Source of the DNA: CAZLCC01 sp964570845
Lineage (GTDB): Bacteria; Patescibacteriota; Saccharimonadia; Saccharimonadales; Saccharimonadaceae
DNA: 64,000 nt
Direction of reading: 5' to 3'
Assembly (NCBI GenBank): GCA_964570845.1
Contig: CAZMZB010000001.1
Location: 310,001 to 374,000, forward strand
Shown here: positions 51,632 to 60,583 of the stretch, in pieces
Layout of the letters: every line of letters begins with the position of its first letter
Numbering within the stretch: position 1 is the first letter of the stretch
Notes under the pieces: generated by a model
Seen by the model: the letters and a program-made list of their open reading frames with translations, nothing else
Database searches by the model: none
Told to the model about the DNA's origin: nothing
Program-made: the position numbers and the translations under genes

Positions 51632-51864
51632 AAAAAACAGATATAGCAATGATTATCCTTATAGCATCGTTTAGTGCCATGATCGCTTATTTTACAGCGC
51701 GGGCAGTTATTGGAGACCCGGAACAAAAAGATGTCCAGGTCAAAACAGTTGAGAAGATGACATCTGAAATTGAAGCGCCAGACAAGAGTATTTTTAATAA
51801 GAATGCTATTAATCCAACAGTAGAAAGGGCAACTGGCCAATCGGCAAACAATCTGCCGTTTTAG
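51628..51864 (+). CDS. Small single-pass protein of the pilus operon
   Basis: 78 residues: one N-terminal helix (DIAMIILIASFSAMIAYFTARAVI) and a short charged outer tail. It stands where pilP is found in Proteobacteria, but is too short and lacks the lipobox and beta domain. Translational overlap with pilO and 18 bases to pilB argue that it belongs to the pilus machine. The family was not recognised. Confidence 0.75.
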   Translation: MKKTDIAMIILIASFSAMIAYFTARAVIGDPEQKDVQVKTVEKMTSEIEAPDKSIFNKNAINPTVERATGQSANNLPF

Positions 51865-51882
51865 TGCCAAAAGGATTAAAAT

Positions 51883-53649
51883 ATGGCACTACTCACAAAC
51901 GACCTTCAGGAAAAGTTAAAGGAGCTACTTGTTGAAGAAGGGTTGACCTCAGCGCAAGTTATTCAAAGCCACGAAGAACAAGCAGCAAAAGTTGGCACAC
52001 CATTCATCTCAACACTACTTGAAGACGGTACGATAGACGACGAAACACTAACACACTGCATCGCGCATCTTTCAGGTGTGCCTTATGTTAATTTAGTCGA
52101 TACGCAAATTGATCAACGGGTGTTGACATTACTCTCAGTGGATATTGCCGAACGCTTTATGGCGGTGCCACTAGGAGAGGTGCAAAACCGTCTGGCAGTT
52201 GCCATGATTGATGCCAATAACGTGCAGGCAGTGGACTATCTTGCAAACAGAATTGGCCGGCCGCTGAAAGTATATATGGCTTCGGAAAACGGCATTCGTA
52301 ATGTGTTGGAGCAATATAAAACTGACTTTTCTAGCGTGGATGCAGCTGTTAGTGCCGTTGAGGCAGAGTCTCAGCGGGCACAAGAGGCTGGTAATATCAA
52401 AACGATCGTACAGGACTCGCCAATTAGTCGCGCATTGTCGAAAATACTTGAACACGCGGTACGTAGTCGTGCTTCCGATATACATATAGAACCGCTTGAG
52501 AATCGTCTCAAAATTCGCTGTCGAATTGATGGAGTGTTAAGAGAGGTAATGCAGCTGCCAAAGTCGATAGAACCGGCGCTTGTTTCGCGTATCAAGATTT
52601 TGAGTAACTTAAAAATCGATGAACATCGTATTCCGCAAGATGGTCAATTTGATGTACAGCTTGCTGGTAAAGAAGTTGATCTTCGTATTGCGATTAGTCC
52701 TGTTGTATGGGGTGAGCAAGTCGTCATTCGTTTACTTGATAAATCCGGTGCAAGCTTTAATATTGAGCAAATGGGCTTTGCTGGCCGTGCACTGCGTACT
52801 ATCAGAAAGGGTATTCAGCGTCCAAATGGTATGATCCTTACTTCTGGTCCGACTGGTTCCGGAAAGTCCACGACACTATATGCGTTACTTCAGGAGGTGA
52901 AAGACGACACAGTGAACATTGTGACGCTTGAAGATCCGGTAGAGTATAAAATGCCAGGAGTAAATCAGATTCAAGTTAATGCTCAGGTCGGACTTACCTT
53001 TGCGACTGGTCTTCGTTCAATCTTGCGTCAAGACCCGGATATTGTGATGGTTGGGGAAATTCGTGATAAAGAAACTGCCGAGCTTGCTGTGCAGGCGGCA
53101 CTCACCGGACACTTAGTATTTTCAACACTTCATACCAACTCGGCAGCCGGCGTATTACCTCGACTTCTTGACATGGGAGTCGAACCATTCTTAATTGCTT
53201 CAACTGTCAATACTATTATTGGTCAGCGTCTAGTCCGTCGAGTTGGCTCGGAGCATGAACTATACCAGTCTTCGGAGATAGAAACGCAAAGTATCCGTGA
53301 GAATATCGGAACTATTTTACCGCCAACACCGGCACATGTTGCGACCTATTCCGCTGATCTTGGTTATAAAGATTTGCCTCTTGCCAACCAAAGCGCTTAT
53401 ACTTTAGTGAAGGGGAAGGACACACCAAAATCCCCAGGTGGTTATGCGGGACGTGTTGGACTATATGAAGTGATGGATGTTACTGAGGTCATTCAAAACC
53501 TTATCGTCCGTCGAGCAACCAGTAGCCAGATTGAGGCCTATGCGGTGCAACAGGGCATGGTGACGATGCGGCAGGATGGTATGTTAAAAACGCTTCAGGG
53601 CTTAACAACACTTGAAGAAGTAAATCGCGTGTCAGCGGCAGATATATAA
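51883..53649 (+). CDS. pilB: Type IV pilus extension ATPase PilB
   Basis: 588 residues. GspE/PilB N-terminal domain, then the secretion ATPase: Walker A GPTGSGKSTTLYALL, Asp box DTVNIVTLEDPVEY, Walker B QDPDIVMVGEIRDKETAELAV and His box LTGHLVFSTLHTNSA. The Cys4 zinc motif normally found between VRRV and GYAGRVGLYEV is absent; no cysteine remains there. The ATPase powers pilus assembly. Ribosome site AAAGGA. Confidence 0.95.
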   Translation: MALLTNDLQEKLKELLVEEGLTSAQVIQSHEEQAAKVGTPFISTLLEDGTIDDETLTHCIAHLSGVPYVNLVDTQIDQRVLTLLSVDIAERFMAVPLGEVQNRLAVAMIDANNVQAVDYLANRIGRPLKVYMASENGIRNVLEQYKTDFSSVDAAVSAVEAESQRAQEAGNIKTIVQDSPISRALSKILEHAVRSRASDIHIEPLENRLKIRCRIDGVLREVMQLPKSIEPALVSRIKILSNLKIDEHRIPQDGQFDVQLAGKEVDLRIAISPVVWGEQVVIRLLDKSGASFNIEQMGFAGRALRTIRKGIQRPNGMILTSGPTGSGKSTTLYALLQEVKDDTVNIVTLEDPVEYKMPGVNQIQVNAQVGLTFATGLRSILRQDPDIVMVGEIRDKETAELAVQAALTGHLVFSTLHTNSAAGVLPRLLDMGVEPFLIASTVNTIIGQRLVRRVGSEHELYQSSEIETQSIRENIGTILPPTPAHVATYSADLGYKDLPLANQSAYTLVKGKDTPKSPGGYAGRVGLYEVMDVTEVIQNLIVRRATSSQIEAYAVQQGMVTMRQDGMLKTLQGLTTLEEVNRVSAADI

Positions 53650-53668
53650 AAGGAGTGGGTAGAAGAAT

Positions 53669-54739
53669 ATGAACAACCAGGAACTAAGGATTGAAATATT
53701 ACTTGAAGAAGTGGTGCGTAAGCGCGCTTCAGATCTTCACTTGCAGATTTCTCTTCCTCCAATGCTTCGTGTGGACGGGTCTTTGACTCCAGTTGCAGGT
53801 TGTGAAAATCTTGACGAGCCAACTATTGAGCGGCTTATCTTCTCGATTTTAGACGAAGATCAAAAACAAATTTTGATTAAAGATAAGGAGTTTGATTTTA
53901 GTTTTGCATTTGGTGATCTTGGTCGTTTTCGTGTTAATGCTTTTCACGAACGTGGTAACTTAGCGGCAGCTCTTCGTCTCATTCCAAATGAAATCAAAAA
54001 TATTAATGAGCTGGGTATGCCGCCTGTAGTAAATAATTTTGCCAATTTTCCACGCGGCCTTGTGTTAGTAACCGGTCCGACAGGTAGCGGTAAATCAACC
54101 ACGCTTGCCGCGCTGGTTGATAAGATCAACACTGAAAAAGCACATCATATCATCACTATTGAAGATCCGATAGAGTTCACGCACAAGTCAAAGAAATCTG
54201 TCGTGGTGCAGCGTGAAGTACACTATGATACCTACAGTTTCTCAGCAGCTCTTCGCTCCAGCCTTCGCCAGGATCCGGATGTTGTATTGATTGGCGAGAT
54301 GCGTGACCTCGAGACTATCTCAGCTGCCATAACCATCGCCGAAACAGGGCACCTTGTATTTGCGACGCTTCATACCAACTCCGCGGCACAATCGATTGAT
54401 CGTATGATTGACGTCTTTCCTCCGCATCAGCAGCCGCAGGTTCGAGCACAACTCTCAAACATCTTAATGGCGATTTGCTCGCAACGACTTATACCGGCTA
54501 TCGGCGGCGGTCGGGTGGTGAGTGCAGAAATATTGGTTGCAACGCCGGCAGTGCGTAATATTATTCGTGAGGGTAAGAGTCATCAGCTTGACGCGGTAAT
54601 CCAAACCGGAGCAGATCAGGGTATGCAGTCAATGGACAAGACGTTGGTTGGTCTTGTGAAAGGCGGCACTATTACTTATGACGAAGCTCGTAACTTTGCT
54701 GTTGATATTGGAGAGCTAGATAGGATGATGAGAGGATAG
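53669..54739 (+). CDS. pilT: Type IV pilus retraction ATPase PilT
   Basis: 356 residues. KRASDLHLQISLPPMLRVDG, Walker A GPTGSGKSTTLAALV, HHIITIEDPIEF, RQDPDVVLIGEMRDLETISAAIT and ETGHLVFATLHTNSAAQSIDRMID are PilT marks, followed by the conserved IRE segment (NIIREGKSHQL) needed for retraction. It drives pilus disassembly and twitching or DNA uptake. Ribosome site AAAGGAG; pilC follows immediately. Confidence 0.96.
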   Translation: MNNQELRIEILLEEVVRKRASDLHLQISLPPMLRVDGSLTPVAGCENLDEPTIERLIFSILDEDQKQILIKDKEFDFSFAFGDLGRFRVNAFHERGNLAAALRLIPNEIKNINELGMPPVVNNFANFPRGLVLVTGPTGSGKSTTLAALVDKINTEKAHHIITIEDPIEFTHKSKKSVVVQREVHYDTYSFSAALRSSLRQDPDVVLIGEMRDLETISAAITIAETGHLVFATLHTNSAAQSIDRMIDVFPPHQQPQVRAQLSNILMAICSQRLIPAIGGGRVVSAEILVATPAVRNIIREGKSHQLDAVIQTGADQGMQSMDKTLVGLVKGGTITYDEARNFAVDIGELDRMMRG

Positions 54740-54742
54740 TTG

Positions 54743-55954
54743 ATGCTCACCTTTAACTATGAAGCAAAAGACCCAGCAACTGGCAAACGTCTAAAGTCAA
54801 CCATTCAGGCTGAGTCTGAGTCTGCTGCTGCGAAACTGCTGAGTAAACAAGGATATGTACCAACAAAAGTTACTATACAGGGAGAAGGTGGTCTTTTTGG
54901 TTTCTTAAAAAATCGTATTACCACAAAAGATAAAGTTGTTTTCTCGCGTCAGCTTTCTACACTGATTGGAGCTGGTTTGCCATTGACACAAAGCCTTCAA
55001 ACGACGGTCGAACAAACGGAAAACAAGCGGCTTGTCGAAGTTGTTCAAGAAGTACTTACTTCTGTTGAAGGAGGAAACACGCTGGCTGATTCTTTTGCGA
55101 AGCACCCAGAAGTATTTGATGGTGTTTTTATCTCGCTCGTTGAAGCGGGGGAATCTTCAGGTACGCTCGACAAAGCTTTGATTCGTCTTGCTAACCAACA
55201 GGAAAAAGATGCCGAAATGATGAGCAAAATTCGTGGTGCTATGATCTATCCGGCTATTGTTTTGGCAGTTATTTTTCTTGTGCTTGGTTTCATGCTTTTT
55301 ACTGTGGTTCCACAAATAGAAAGGCTCTATGAAGATCTTCGCCAGAATCTACCTTGGGTAACGCAAATAATGGTAGCTACTGCGAATTTTGTGATTAATT
55401 TTTGGTGGCTCATTTTAATTCTGTTAGGTATCGGTGGTTATTTCTTGCACCAATATCTTAAAACAGAGGAGGGTATTAAGACGAAAGATATCCTCAAGCT
55501 TAACCTGCCGGTTTTCGGTAATCTGTTTCGAAAACTCTATATGGCTCGTTTTGCCCGTACCGGTCAGACTTTGCTTGCGACGGGTGTACCAGTACTTGAT
55601 ACACTAAAGATTGCTTCAAGAGCAGTGAACAATGTTATCGTCTCAAAGTCTATTGATCATGCGGCAACAAAAGTAAAAGGCGGGAAGGGCTTAGCGGATT
55701 CCTTGAAGAATGAAGACTACATTTTGCCGCTTGTGCCCCAGATGGTTGGTATTGGTGAAAAGTCAGGAAAAGTGGACGAAATGATGGGTAAGATTGCAAC
55801 TGTCTATGAGAACGAGCTGGATGATGCTATCAAGGCTATCTCAACCGCGATTGAACCAATGTTAATGGTAGTACTTGCTTTAGTTGCCGGAACAATGGTG
55901 GCAGCGATTCTTTTGCCGATTTATAATCTGGTCAATACCACAGGAGCACTTTAA
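54743..55954 (+). CDS. pilC: Type IV pilus inner-membrane platform PilC
   Basis: 403 residues with two GspF domains: DKVVFSRQLSTLIGAGLPLTQSL, FVSLVEAGESSGTLDKAL-type motif in the first, and RFARTGQTLLATGVPVLDTL with VPQMVGIGEKSGKVDEMM in the second. Three long helices match the family. ATG 54743 is preferred to TTG 54740, with GAGAGGA upstream. It couples PilB/PilT to pilin subunits in the membrane. Confidence 0.95.
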   Translation: MLTFNYEAKDPATGKRLKSTIQAESESAAAKLLSKQGYVPTKVTIQGEGGLFGFLKNRITTKDKVVFSRQLSTLIGAGLPLTQSLQTTVEQTENKRLVEVVQEVLTSVEGGNTLADSFAKHPEVFDGVFISLVEAGESSGTLDKALIRLANQQEKDAEMMSKIRGAMIYPAIVLAVIFLVLGFMLFTVVPQIERLYEDLRQNLPWVTQIMVATANFVINFWWLILILLGIGGYFLHQYLKTEEGIKTKDILKLNLPVFGNLFRKLYMARFARTGQTLLATGVPVLDTLKIASRAVNNVIVSKSIDHAATKVKGGKGLADSLKNEDYILPLVPQMVGIGEKSGKVDEMMGKIATVYENELDDAIKAISTAIEPMLMVVLALVAGTMVAAILLPIYNLVNTTGAL

Positions 55955-55966
55955 GCTTGTAAAAAT

Positions 55967-55974
55967 GGGGGGGG
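55967..55974. repeat. G8 homopolymer upstream of the pilin gene
   Basis: Eight consecutive G between pilC and the pilin start, in the non-coding stretch 55955-56048. Such tracts mutate by slippage. Placed upstream of the pilin, it could tune promoter spacing or mRNA structure. A second G8 lies in the pilin gene at 44403. Confidence 0.6.
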
Positions 55975-56048
55975 TGCATTACACTTAAGCATAAGCATAT
56001 ATTGTGTACGTAATAATATTCTAAGAGATAAGGAGTGGAGAAATCTCT

Positions 56049-56570
56049 ATGAAACAGCGAAATCAAATCAAAGGATTCACAATCATCGAAGTGGTGTTAG
56101 TGCTTGCGATTGCAGGTCTCATCTTTTTGATGGTATTTATTGCAATTCCTGCCTTGCAGCGTAATCAACGTGATACCCAAAGGAAAGACGATGTGAGTCG
56201 GGCGATGACAGCAATTAACAACTATTCCTCAAATAACCGAGGACGTCTTCCAACGAGTACTACAACAACTCCGACTATAGCTAACGGTAATGGTGATTCG
56301 TTTATTACAGATTATCTGACTGTTGGTGGAGATGCTTTTAATGACCCTGCACTTGATGGCAACTATGCTTTTCAGGTACGAGCAGCAACCTCGGCCCCCC
56401 CAGCTTTTGCGAGTACAACTACTGGCAGTGGTTCTAGTGAACGTAGAGTCATTTACTATACTGTCGGTGCGACATGTAATGGTGAAAGCTTAACAACAGG
56501 ACAAGGAAATAGAAAAATTTCCTTAAGAATACGACTTGAAGGTGGTGGTATAGCTTGCTTTAGCAATTAA
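56049..56570 (+). CDS. Type IV pilin (probable major or minor subunit)
   Basis: 173 residues. The prepilin leader MKQRNQIKG is cut before FTIIEVVLVLAIAGLIFLMV (Glu5 present). NQRDTQRKDDVSRAMTAINNYSSNNRGRLP is a typical pilin helix/loop in CPR bacteria. The C-terminal part has two cysteines (CNGES, IACFSN) that could close a D-region loop. Ribosome site GGAG sits in the loop of an AGAGAT/ATCTCT hairpin just before the ATG. A C7 tract (56395-56401) lies in the coding region. A strong terminator follows. Confidence 0.92.
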   Translation: MKQRNQIKGFTIIEVVLVLAIAGLIFLMVFIAIPALQRNQRDTQRKDDVSRAMTAINNYSSNNRGRLPTSTTTTPTIANGNGDSFITDYLTVGGDAFNDPALDGNYAFQVRAATSAPPAFASTTTGSGSSERRVIYYTVGATCNGESLTTGQGNRKISLRIRLEGGGIACFSN

Positions 56571-56596
56571 AAGTTAAGAGGATGATGTTAAAATAA

Positions 56597-56628
56597 AAAC
56601 TCCCTAGTAAAAGGGAGTTTTTATTTTT
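56597..56628 (+). terminator. Terminator after the pilin gene
   Basis: AAACTCCCT (56597-56605)/AGGGAGTTT (56612-56620), a perfect 9-bp stem, followed by a T-rich tail. It separates the pilMNOBTC-pilin unit from pilD. Confidence 0.88.
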
Positions 56629-56653
56629 GTTAAACTTTGCTATCATAATGCTA

Positions 56654-57484
56654 ATGAATGAAATAGTTATCATCCTTGCGTTAGTATTGCTTGGTGTGTG
56701 CTTTGGCAGTTTCGTCAACGCAGCCGTCTGGCGCATTAAGAAGAAAAAGAACTTACTAACAGGTCGTTCCGAGTGCGTACACTGTCATCATAAGCTTGGC
56801 GCGAAAGACCTTGTGCCAGTGGTAAGTTGGCTACTACTAAAAGGTAAGTGTCGCTACTGCAAAAAGCCTATCAGCAGGCAATATCCGTTCGTAGAAGTAG
56901 CTCTCATTCTCTTTTTTGTTGGTTCTTATCTCTTTTGGCCGTATCAACTGGTTGATGTGACAGCTTGGATTCTTTTTGCACTGTGGCTCATCGCGGGAGT
57001 CATGCTGGCAATTCTCTTTATCTACGATCTCAGATGGCTACTCTTGCCGGATAAAATAACCTTCCCATTAATTGGTGTAGGATTGTTAACCGTTGCCGTG
57101 AAGCTGGTTAACGCGCAAGATGTAACAGCTATACTGATTAACACTGCGATTGCAGCATTAATTCTTTCGGGTGTTTATCTACTGGTATTCATATGGTCTA
57201 AGGGGCAGTGGATTGGCTTTGGCGACGTGAAGCTTGGATTGGCGTTGGCACTATTGCTCGGTGATTGGCAGCTGGCACTTCTAGCCCTGTTTCTTGCAAA
57301 CTTTATTGGGTGTTTGATAGTCGTTCCTGCTATGGTTCAGAATAAGCTTAAGCGTTCTTCACACATTCCGTTTGGTCCGTTTCTCATTGCCGGTTTTCTC
57401 ATTGCCGGAATCTTTGGTCCTGATATCATAAATTGGTACTTTGCTTTTAGCGCAATCGGTATTCCAACTACTGATACAATTTGA
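56654..57484 (+). CDS. pilD: Prepilin peptidase
   Basis: 276 residues from MNEIVIILALVLLG, with several membrane helices. N-terminal FGSFVNAAVWRI, then two CxxC pairs (CVHCHHKLG, CRYCKKPI) of the methylase-like zinc domain. Catalytic aspartates in IYDLRWLLLPDKITFP and GFGDVKLGLAL (GxGD protease). It cleaves and N-methylates the pilins of this locus. TATCAT (56641-56646) is seven bases upstream, which supports this ATG. Confidence 0.95.
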   Translation: MNEIVIILALVLLGVCFGSFVNAAVWRIKKKKNLLTGRSECVHCHHKLGAKDLVPVVSWLLLKGKCRYCKKPISRQYPFVEVALILFFVGSYLFWPYQLVDVTAWILFALWLIAGVMLAILFIYDLRWLLLPDKITFPLIGVGLLTVAVKLVNAQDVTAILINTAIAALILSGVYLLVFIWSKGQWIGFGDVKLGLALALLLGDWQLALLALFLANFIGCLIVVPAMVQNKLKRSSHIPFGPFLIAGFLIAGIFGPDIINWYFAFSAIGIPTTDTI

Positions 57485-57510
57485 AGCGCTTATGCTATAA
57501 TAAGCAGCAA

Positions 57511-58233
57511 ATGAGTGGCGAAAATCAAAAAGGTTTTACGATTATAGAGACATCTCTGTTTCTTGCGATTTCTGCTATGTTATTTATGGGTCTTTTAGGT
57601 GGCATCTCTCTTTCAGTCCAGCGCCAACGCTACAGCGACAGCATCCAGTCGTCATATAGTTTCTTGCAAAAACAATTTGATGAAACACTTAACGTGGTCA
57701 ATAGTAGAGAAAATGATCTTTGCGGCACCTCTTCTATAGGAGCAAGCGAGTGTATAGTGATGGGTAAGGCTATCAAATTTACGCTTGATCAGGATACCTT
57801 TGAGATATTTACTATTATTGGCAAAGATCCAATTCTTTCACCAGGAGTAACACCATCCACTGCGGATTACCAACCCCGTATTGTGAAGGATATCAATGCG
57901 GAAGAATATTTTGTACCTTGGGGCACAAAAGTGGTCAAGGCAAAGAGCCAACCAGGCAGCCAAGATAAAAACCTTGTTTTGTTAATACGCTCGCCGGAAA
58001 ACGGAGCAACGTCAATCTATGCTCTCAATAAAAGCGAAGTTCCTTTTGGTGAAGTACTTGGTAGCAGTGACTTAAACAACGCTAATCGTGTTACCGGTGA
58101 TAACAAGATGATTCTTTGCATGAAGTCTGAAGATATTGCCAGTACTTTTGCTCGACTGGAATTTAATGGCGTGGGTAGTCAGGATGGAATTACCGCAAAG
58201 TTTGATCAGGGGAATAACTGTGGTCTTTCATAA
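57511..58233 (+). CDS. Minor pilin-like protein 1
   Basis: 240 residues from MSGENQKG, cut before FTIIETSLFLAISAMLFMGLL (Glu5 present). The outer domain contains a cysteine pair (LCGTSSIGASEC) and a second (MILCMKS, NNCGLS). It resembles GspH/PilV-type minor pilins that prime the pilus. TATAAT (57496-57501) ends nine bases before the ATG, so pilD and this gene have separate starts. The 3' end overlaps the next gene by 14 bases. Confidence 0.85.
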   Translation: MSGENQKGFTIIETSLFLAISAMLFMGLLGGISLSVQRQRYSDSIQSSYSFLQKQFDETLNVVNSRENDLCGTSSIGASECIVMGKAIKFTLDQDTFEIFTIIGKDPILSPGVTPSTADYQPRIVKDINAEEYFVPWGTKVVKAKSQPGSQDKNLVLLIRSPENGATSIYALNKSEVPFGEVLGSSDLNNANRVTGDNKMILCMKSEDIASTFARLEFNGVGSQDGITAKFDQGNNCGLS

Positions 58234-58765
58234 ATTATTTTCCAATAAAGGAGATACTATTATTGAAGTAATGTTCTCCACTGCGGTTGCGAGCCTTGTG
58301 ATTGTTCTTGCGATGGCAGCTATGAATCGGGGTGTTGCAACCACGCAAATGGCAGTCGAGCATACACTTGTGAGGCAGGGAATTGATAGCCAAACAGAAG
58401 CGCTGCGATATCTTCGTGACAACAAAGGGGCAAGCGGCGCAACGAGTACTACTGCGGCATGGAATAAAGTGATAGCACACCCAAGAACGAGCGCTACCCC
58501 CTTTTCCGGCCCTTGTGCGACTCCACCCTCGGACGCTTTTTATATAGACACGACAACTACCGGTGCAGGGATGATAAAGCCTGCAAGCGGTGCAGGAGGA
58601 GCATCATCCGAGGTATTTGCTATTCCGGGTCGTGGAATATGGATTGAAGCGGTAAGTCCTTTGGGTGCAGCAAACTATGTGGATTTTCATATTCGGGCAT
58701 GTTGGGAACCGCCCTTTAGCGGGCCGGATGCTACGCTCGGAACGATTGTGAGGTTAACAAAATGA
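58220..58765 (+). CDS. Minor pilin-like protein 2
   Basis: 181 residues from GTG 58220 (ribosome site CAGGGG), inside the end of the previous gene. The leader ends NKG, then DTIIEVMFSTAVASLVIVLAMAAM: the +1 residue is Asp rather than Phe, but Glu5 is present. PilV/GspI-like, with AAMNRGVATTQMAVEHTLVRQGIDSQTEALRYLRD as the helix extension. Cys residues at FSGPC and RACW. Overlaps the next gene by four bases. Confidence 0.82.
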   Translation: MVFHKLFSNKGDTIIEVMFSTAVASLVIVLAMAAMNRGVATTQMAVEHTLVRQGIDSQTEALRYLRDNKGASGATSTTAAWNKVIAHPRTSATPFSGPCATPPSDAFYIDTTTTGAGMIKPASGAGGASSEVFAIPGRGIWIEAVSPLGAANYVDFHIRACWEPPFSGPDATLGTIVRLTK

Positions 58766-59403
58766 CCAGAGCAAAAGGTTTTACGATTACTGAGTTGATG
58801 TTTGCGATGTCAATGCTTGCTATCGTATTATTAATTCTTTTGGCAAGTATTCTTCAGCTTACACGTACCTACAACAAAGGTATAACCTTAAAGCAAGTCA
58901 ATCAAAACGGACGAGTGATTGGCGATGAGCTGACAAGAGCTATTCGTTTAGCCGGAACAGCCAGCATAGCTCAGCCGGCAAATAGGGATAGGGTGTGTTT
59001 TGGTAGTAACAGCTTTATCTGGACGAATGACAACTCGTCGAGTCTTGCAAAAACGTATAATCGATATAACGGGGCGAGTGGTCAATTGGTAACGGGATTT
59101 GTAAAAGTGAGCGGAGTAAATCTATGTAGTTCTCCTAATAGCTTTGTTCCTAGAGACCAAGCAACCCAGCTTTTAAAGGGGGGAGAAGGTGCGGGAAGTG
59201 AAAATGATGAAAGCGGGCTTGTAATGAGGGGGGTAACGGTCAGCATTCCGCTTAACAGTAAATTAGTTAGCATCAGTTATACGATCTCTACCTCTGATCC
59301 TGACGGAGATTTAATAAGCAGCGGCAAATGTAAAGGAAGCAGTGGTGATGATTTTTGTGCTCTGAATCGATTTAATGTTACAGTATATGCAAGGGGATAC
59401 TAG
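58762..59403 (+). CDS. Minor pilin-like protein 3
   Basis: 213 residues. The leader MTRAKG is cut before FTITELMFAMSMLAIVLLILLASI (Glu5 present). PilW/GspJ-like. Two G6 tracts (59178-59183 and 59228-59233) lie in the coding region at glycine codons. Two cysteine pairs are visible (RVCFGS, LCSSP; GKCKG, DFCALN). Translationally coupled to its neighbour upstream. Confidence 0.85.
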   Translation: MTRAKGFTITELMFAMSMLAIVLLILLASILQLTRTYNKGITLKQVNQNGRVIGDELTRAIRLAGTASIAQPANRDRVCFGSNSFIWTNDNSSSLAKTYNRYNGASGQLVTGFVKVSGVNLCSSPNSFVPRDQATQLLKGGEGAGSENDESGLVMRGVTVSIPLNSKLVSISYTISTSDPDGDLISSGKCKGSSGDDFCALNRFNVTVYARGY

Positions 59404-59408
59404 GGCAT

Positions 59409-60578
59409 ATGAATAAATACCATTTTGAAAATAACAAACATCATTTGAGTAAACAGCATGGTGCCGCATCAATCTTTATCGTCATCTTTTTTGCACTATT
59501 AATTAGTGTAGTAACGCTCAGCTTTGTGCGGATTGTTAATCAGGATCAGCAGCAGGCATTAAACAATGATCTTTCTCAAAGTGCCTATGATGCTGCCAAG
59601 GCCGGGGTAGTTGATGCCAACAGAGCGATAGCGTGGTGTAATGGTCGTTCCACAGCCACAGAAAGAGTGGATTGTTTAGCGCAATTTGAAGATAAATGTG
59701 ACGATTTGAGTAGCTTCAACGGTAGCTTAGGACTGCAGAAAGGTTCAGGGACGGAGGTAAAAGTTGGTCAAAATACAGAAGACCAAAAGCTCAATCAGTC
59801 ATATACATGCGCGAAAATACAATACAGAACCTCCAGCATAACGCTGAGCCTAGGTAGCCAAAAAATGAGAGTTATTGAGCTGAAAAGTGATAGTCCAATC
59901 GGCTCTATCAATGTTGAATGGTTTAACAATAAAGATGCAGGAGTGAATCCGGGTACACCTATGAAATTTCCAGCATCTGGTTTCCCCAGATTAGCCACTA
60001 GCGGTAGCGCATGGGGAGGACAGACGACACCGCCATTACTTCGTATCCAGCTAGTACAAAGCAGCAGCGATGGCAGTTTTCGCCTTTCAGAGCTTAATAA
60101 CAGCGCAAAAGCCGCTTTCTTATACCCTCACACCAGTGAAGGATCAAAAGCTGTTTTATCAGGAGACTCCAGGGGTTCTCCAAAGTCTTCGCAGCCATCC
60201 GCTGTATCGTGTGATAATAATCGATTTATGAACAGCCAATTGGCCTGTAAGATTGAAGGACTCGTTGTTCCGGTAAGTTCTAGCCAAAAAACTTACTTGG
60301 TTGTAGAGCCTATCTATAATGCCGCAACAGTGCAGGTATCCGCGCAAACAGCAGGGGGGTCAATCGTACAACTGCAAGGCTATCCTACAATTGATGTAAC
60401 TGGTAAAGCTGGTGATCTCTTTCGAAGAATTAAAGTCACTTTAGATGCTAACAGCAGTTCTACAACCAGTGTTGGTGGTGATGATGCGCCTGGATTTGAT
60501 TCCACGAAAACGCTTTGCAAGAACTTTTCAGTCGGTAAAGAATACCATCCTAGCACTGATACTCGTTGCAATAACTAG
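59409..60578 (+). CDS. PilX/GspK-like pilus protein
   Basis: 389 residues. The helix SIFIVIFFALLISVVTLSFVRIV is preceded by HGAA without Glu5, as in GspK/PilX. YDAAKAGVVDANRAIAWC matches the equivalent segment of the RCC1 fusion at 25806. The large outer domain contains several Cys and a Ser/Gly-rich region. A G6 tract lies at 60354-60359. It probably caps or tips the pilus with the three other minor pilins. Confidence 0.82.
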   Translation: MNKYHFENNKHHLSKQHGAASIFIVIFFALLISVVTLSFVRIVNQDQQQALNNDLSQSAYDAAKAGVVDANRAIAWCNGRSTATERVDCLAQFEDKCDDLSSFNGSLGLQKGSGTEVKVGQNTEDQKLNQSYTCAKIQYRTSSITLSLGSQKMRVIELKSDSPIGSINVEWFNNKDAGVNPGTPMKFPASGFPRLATSGSAWGGQTTPPLLRIQLVQSSSDGSFRLSELNNSAKAAFLYPHTSEGSKAVLSGDSRGSPKSSQPSAVSCDNNRFMNSQLACKIEGLVVPVSSSQKTYLVVEPIYNAATVQVSAQTAGGSIVQLQGYPTIDVTGKAGDLFRRIKVTLDANSSSTTSVGGDDAPGFDSTKTLCKNFSVGKEYHPSTDTRCNN

Positions 60579-60583
60579 TGTTT

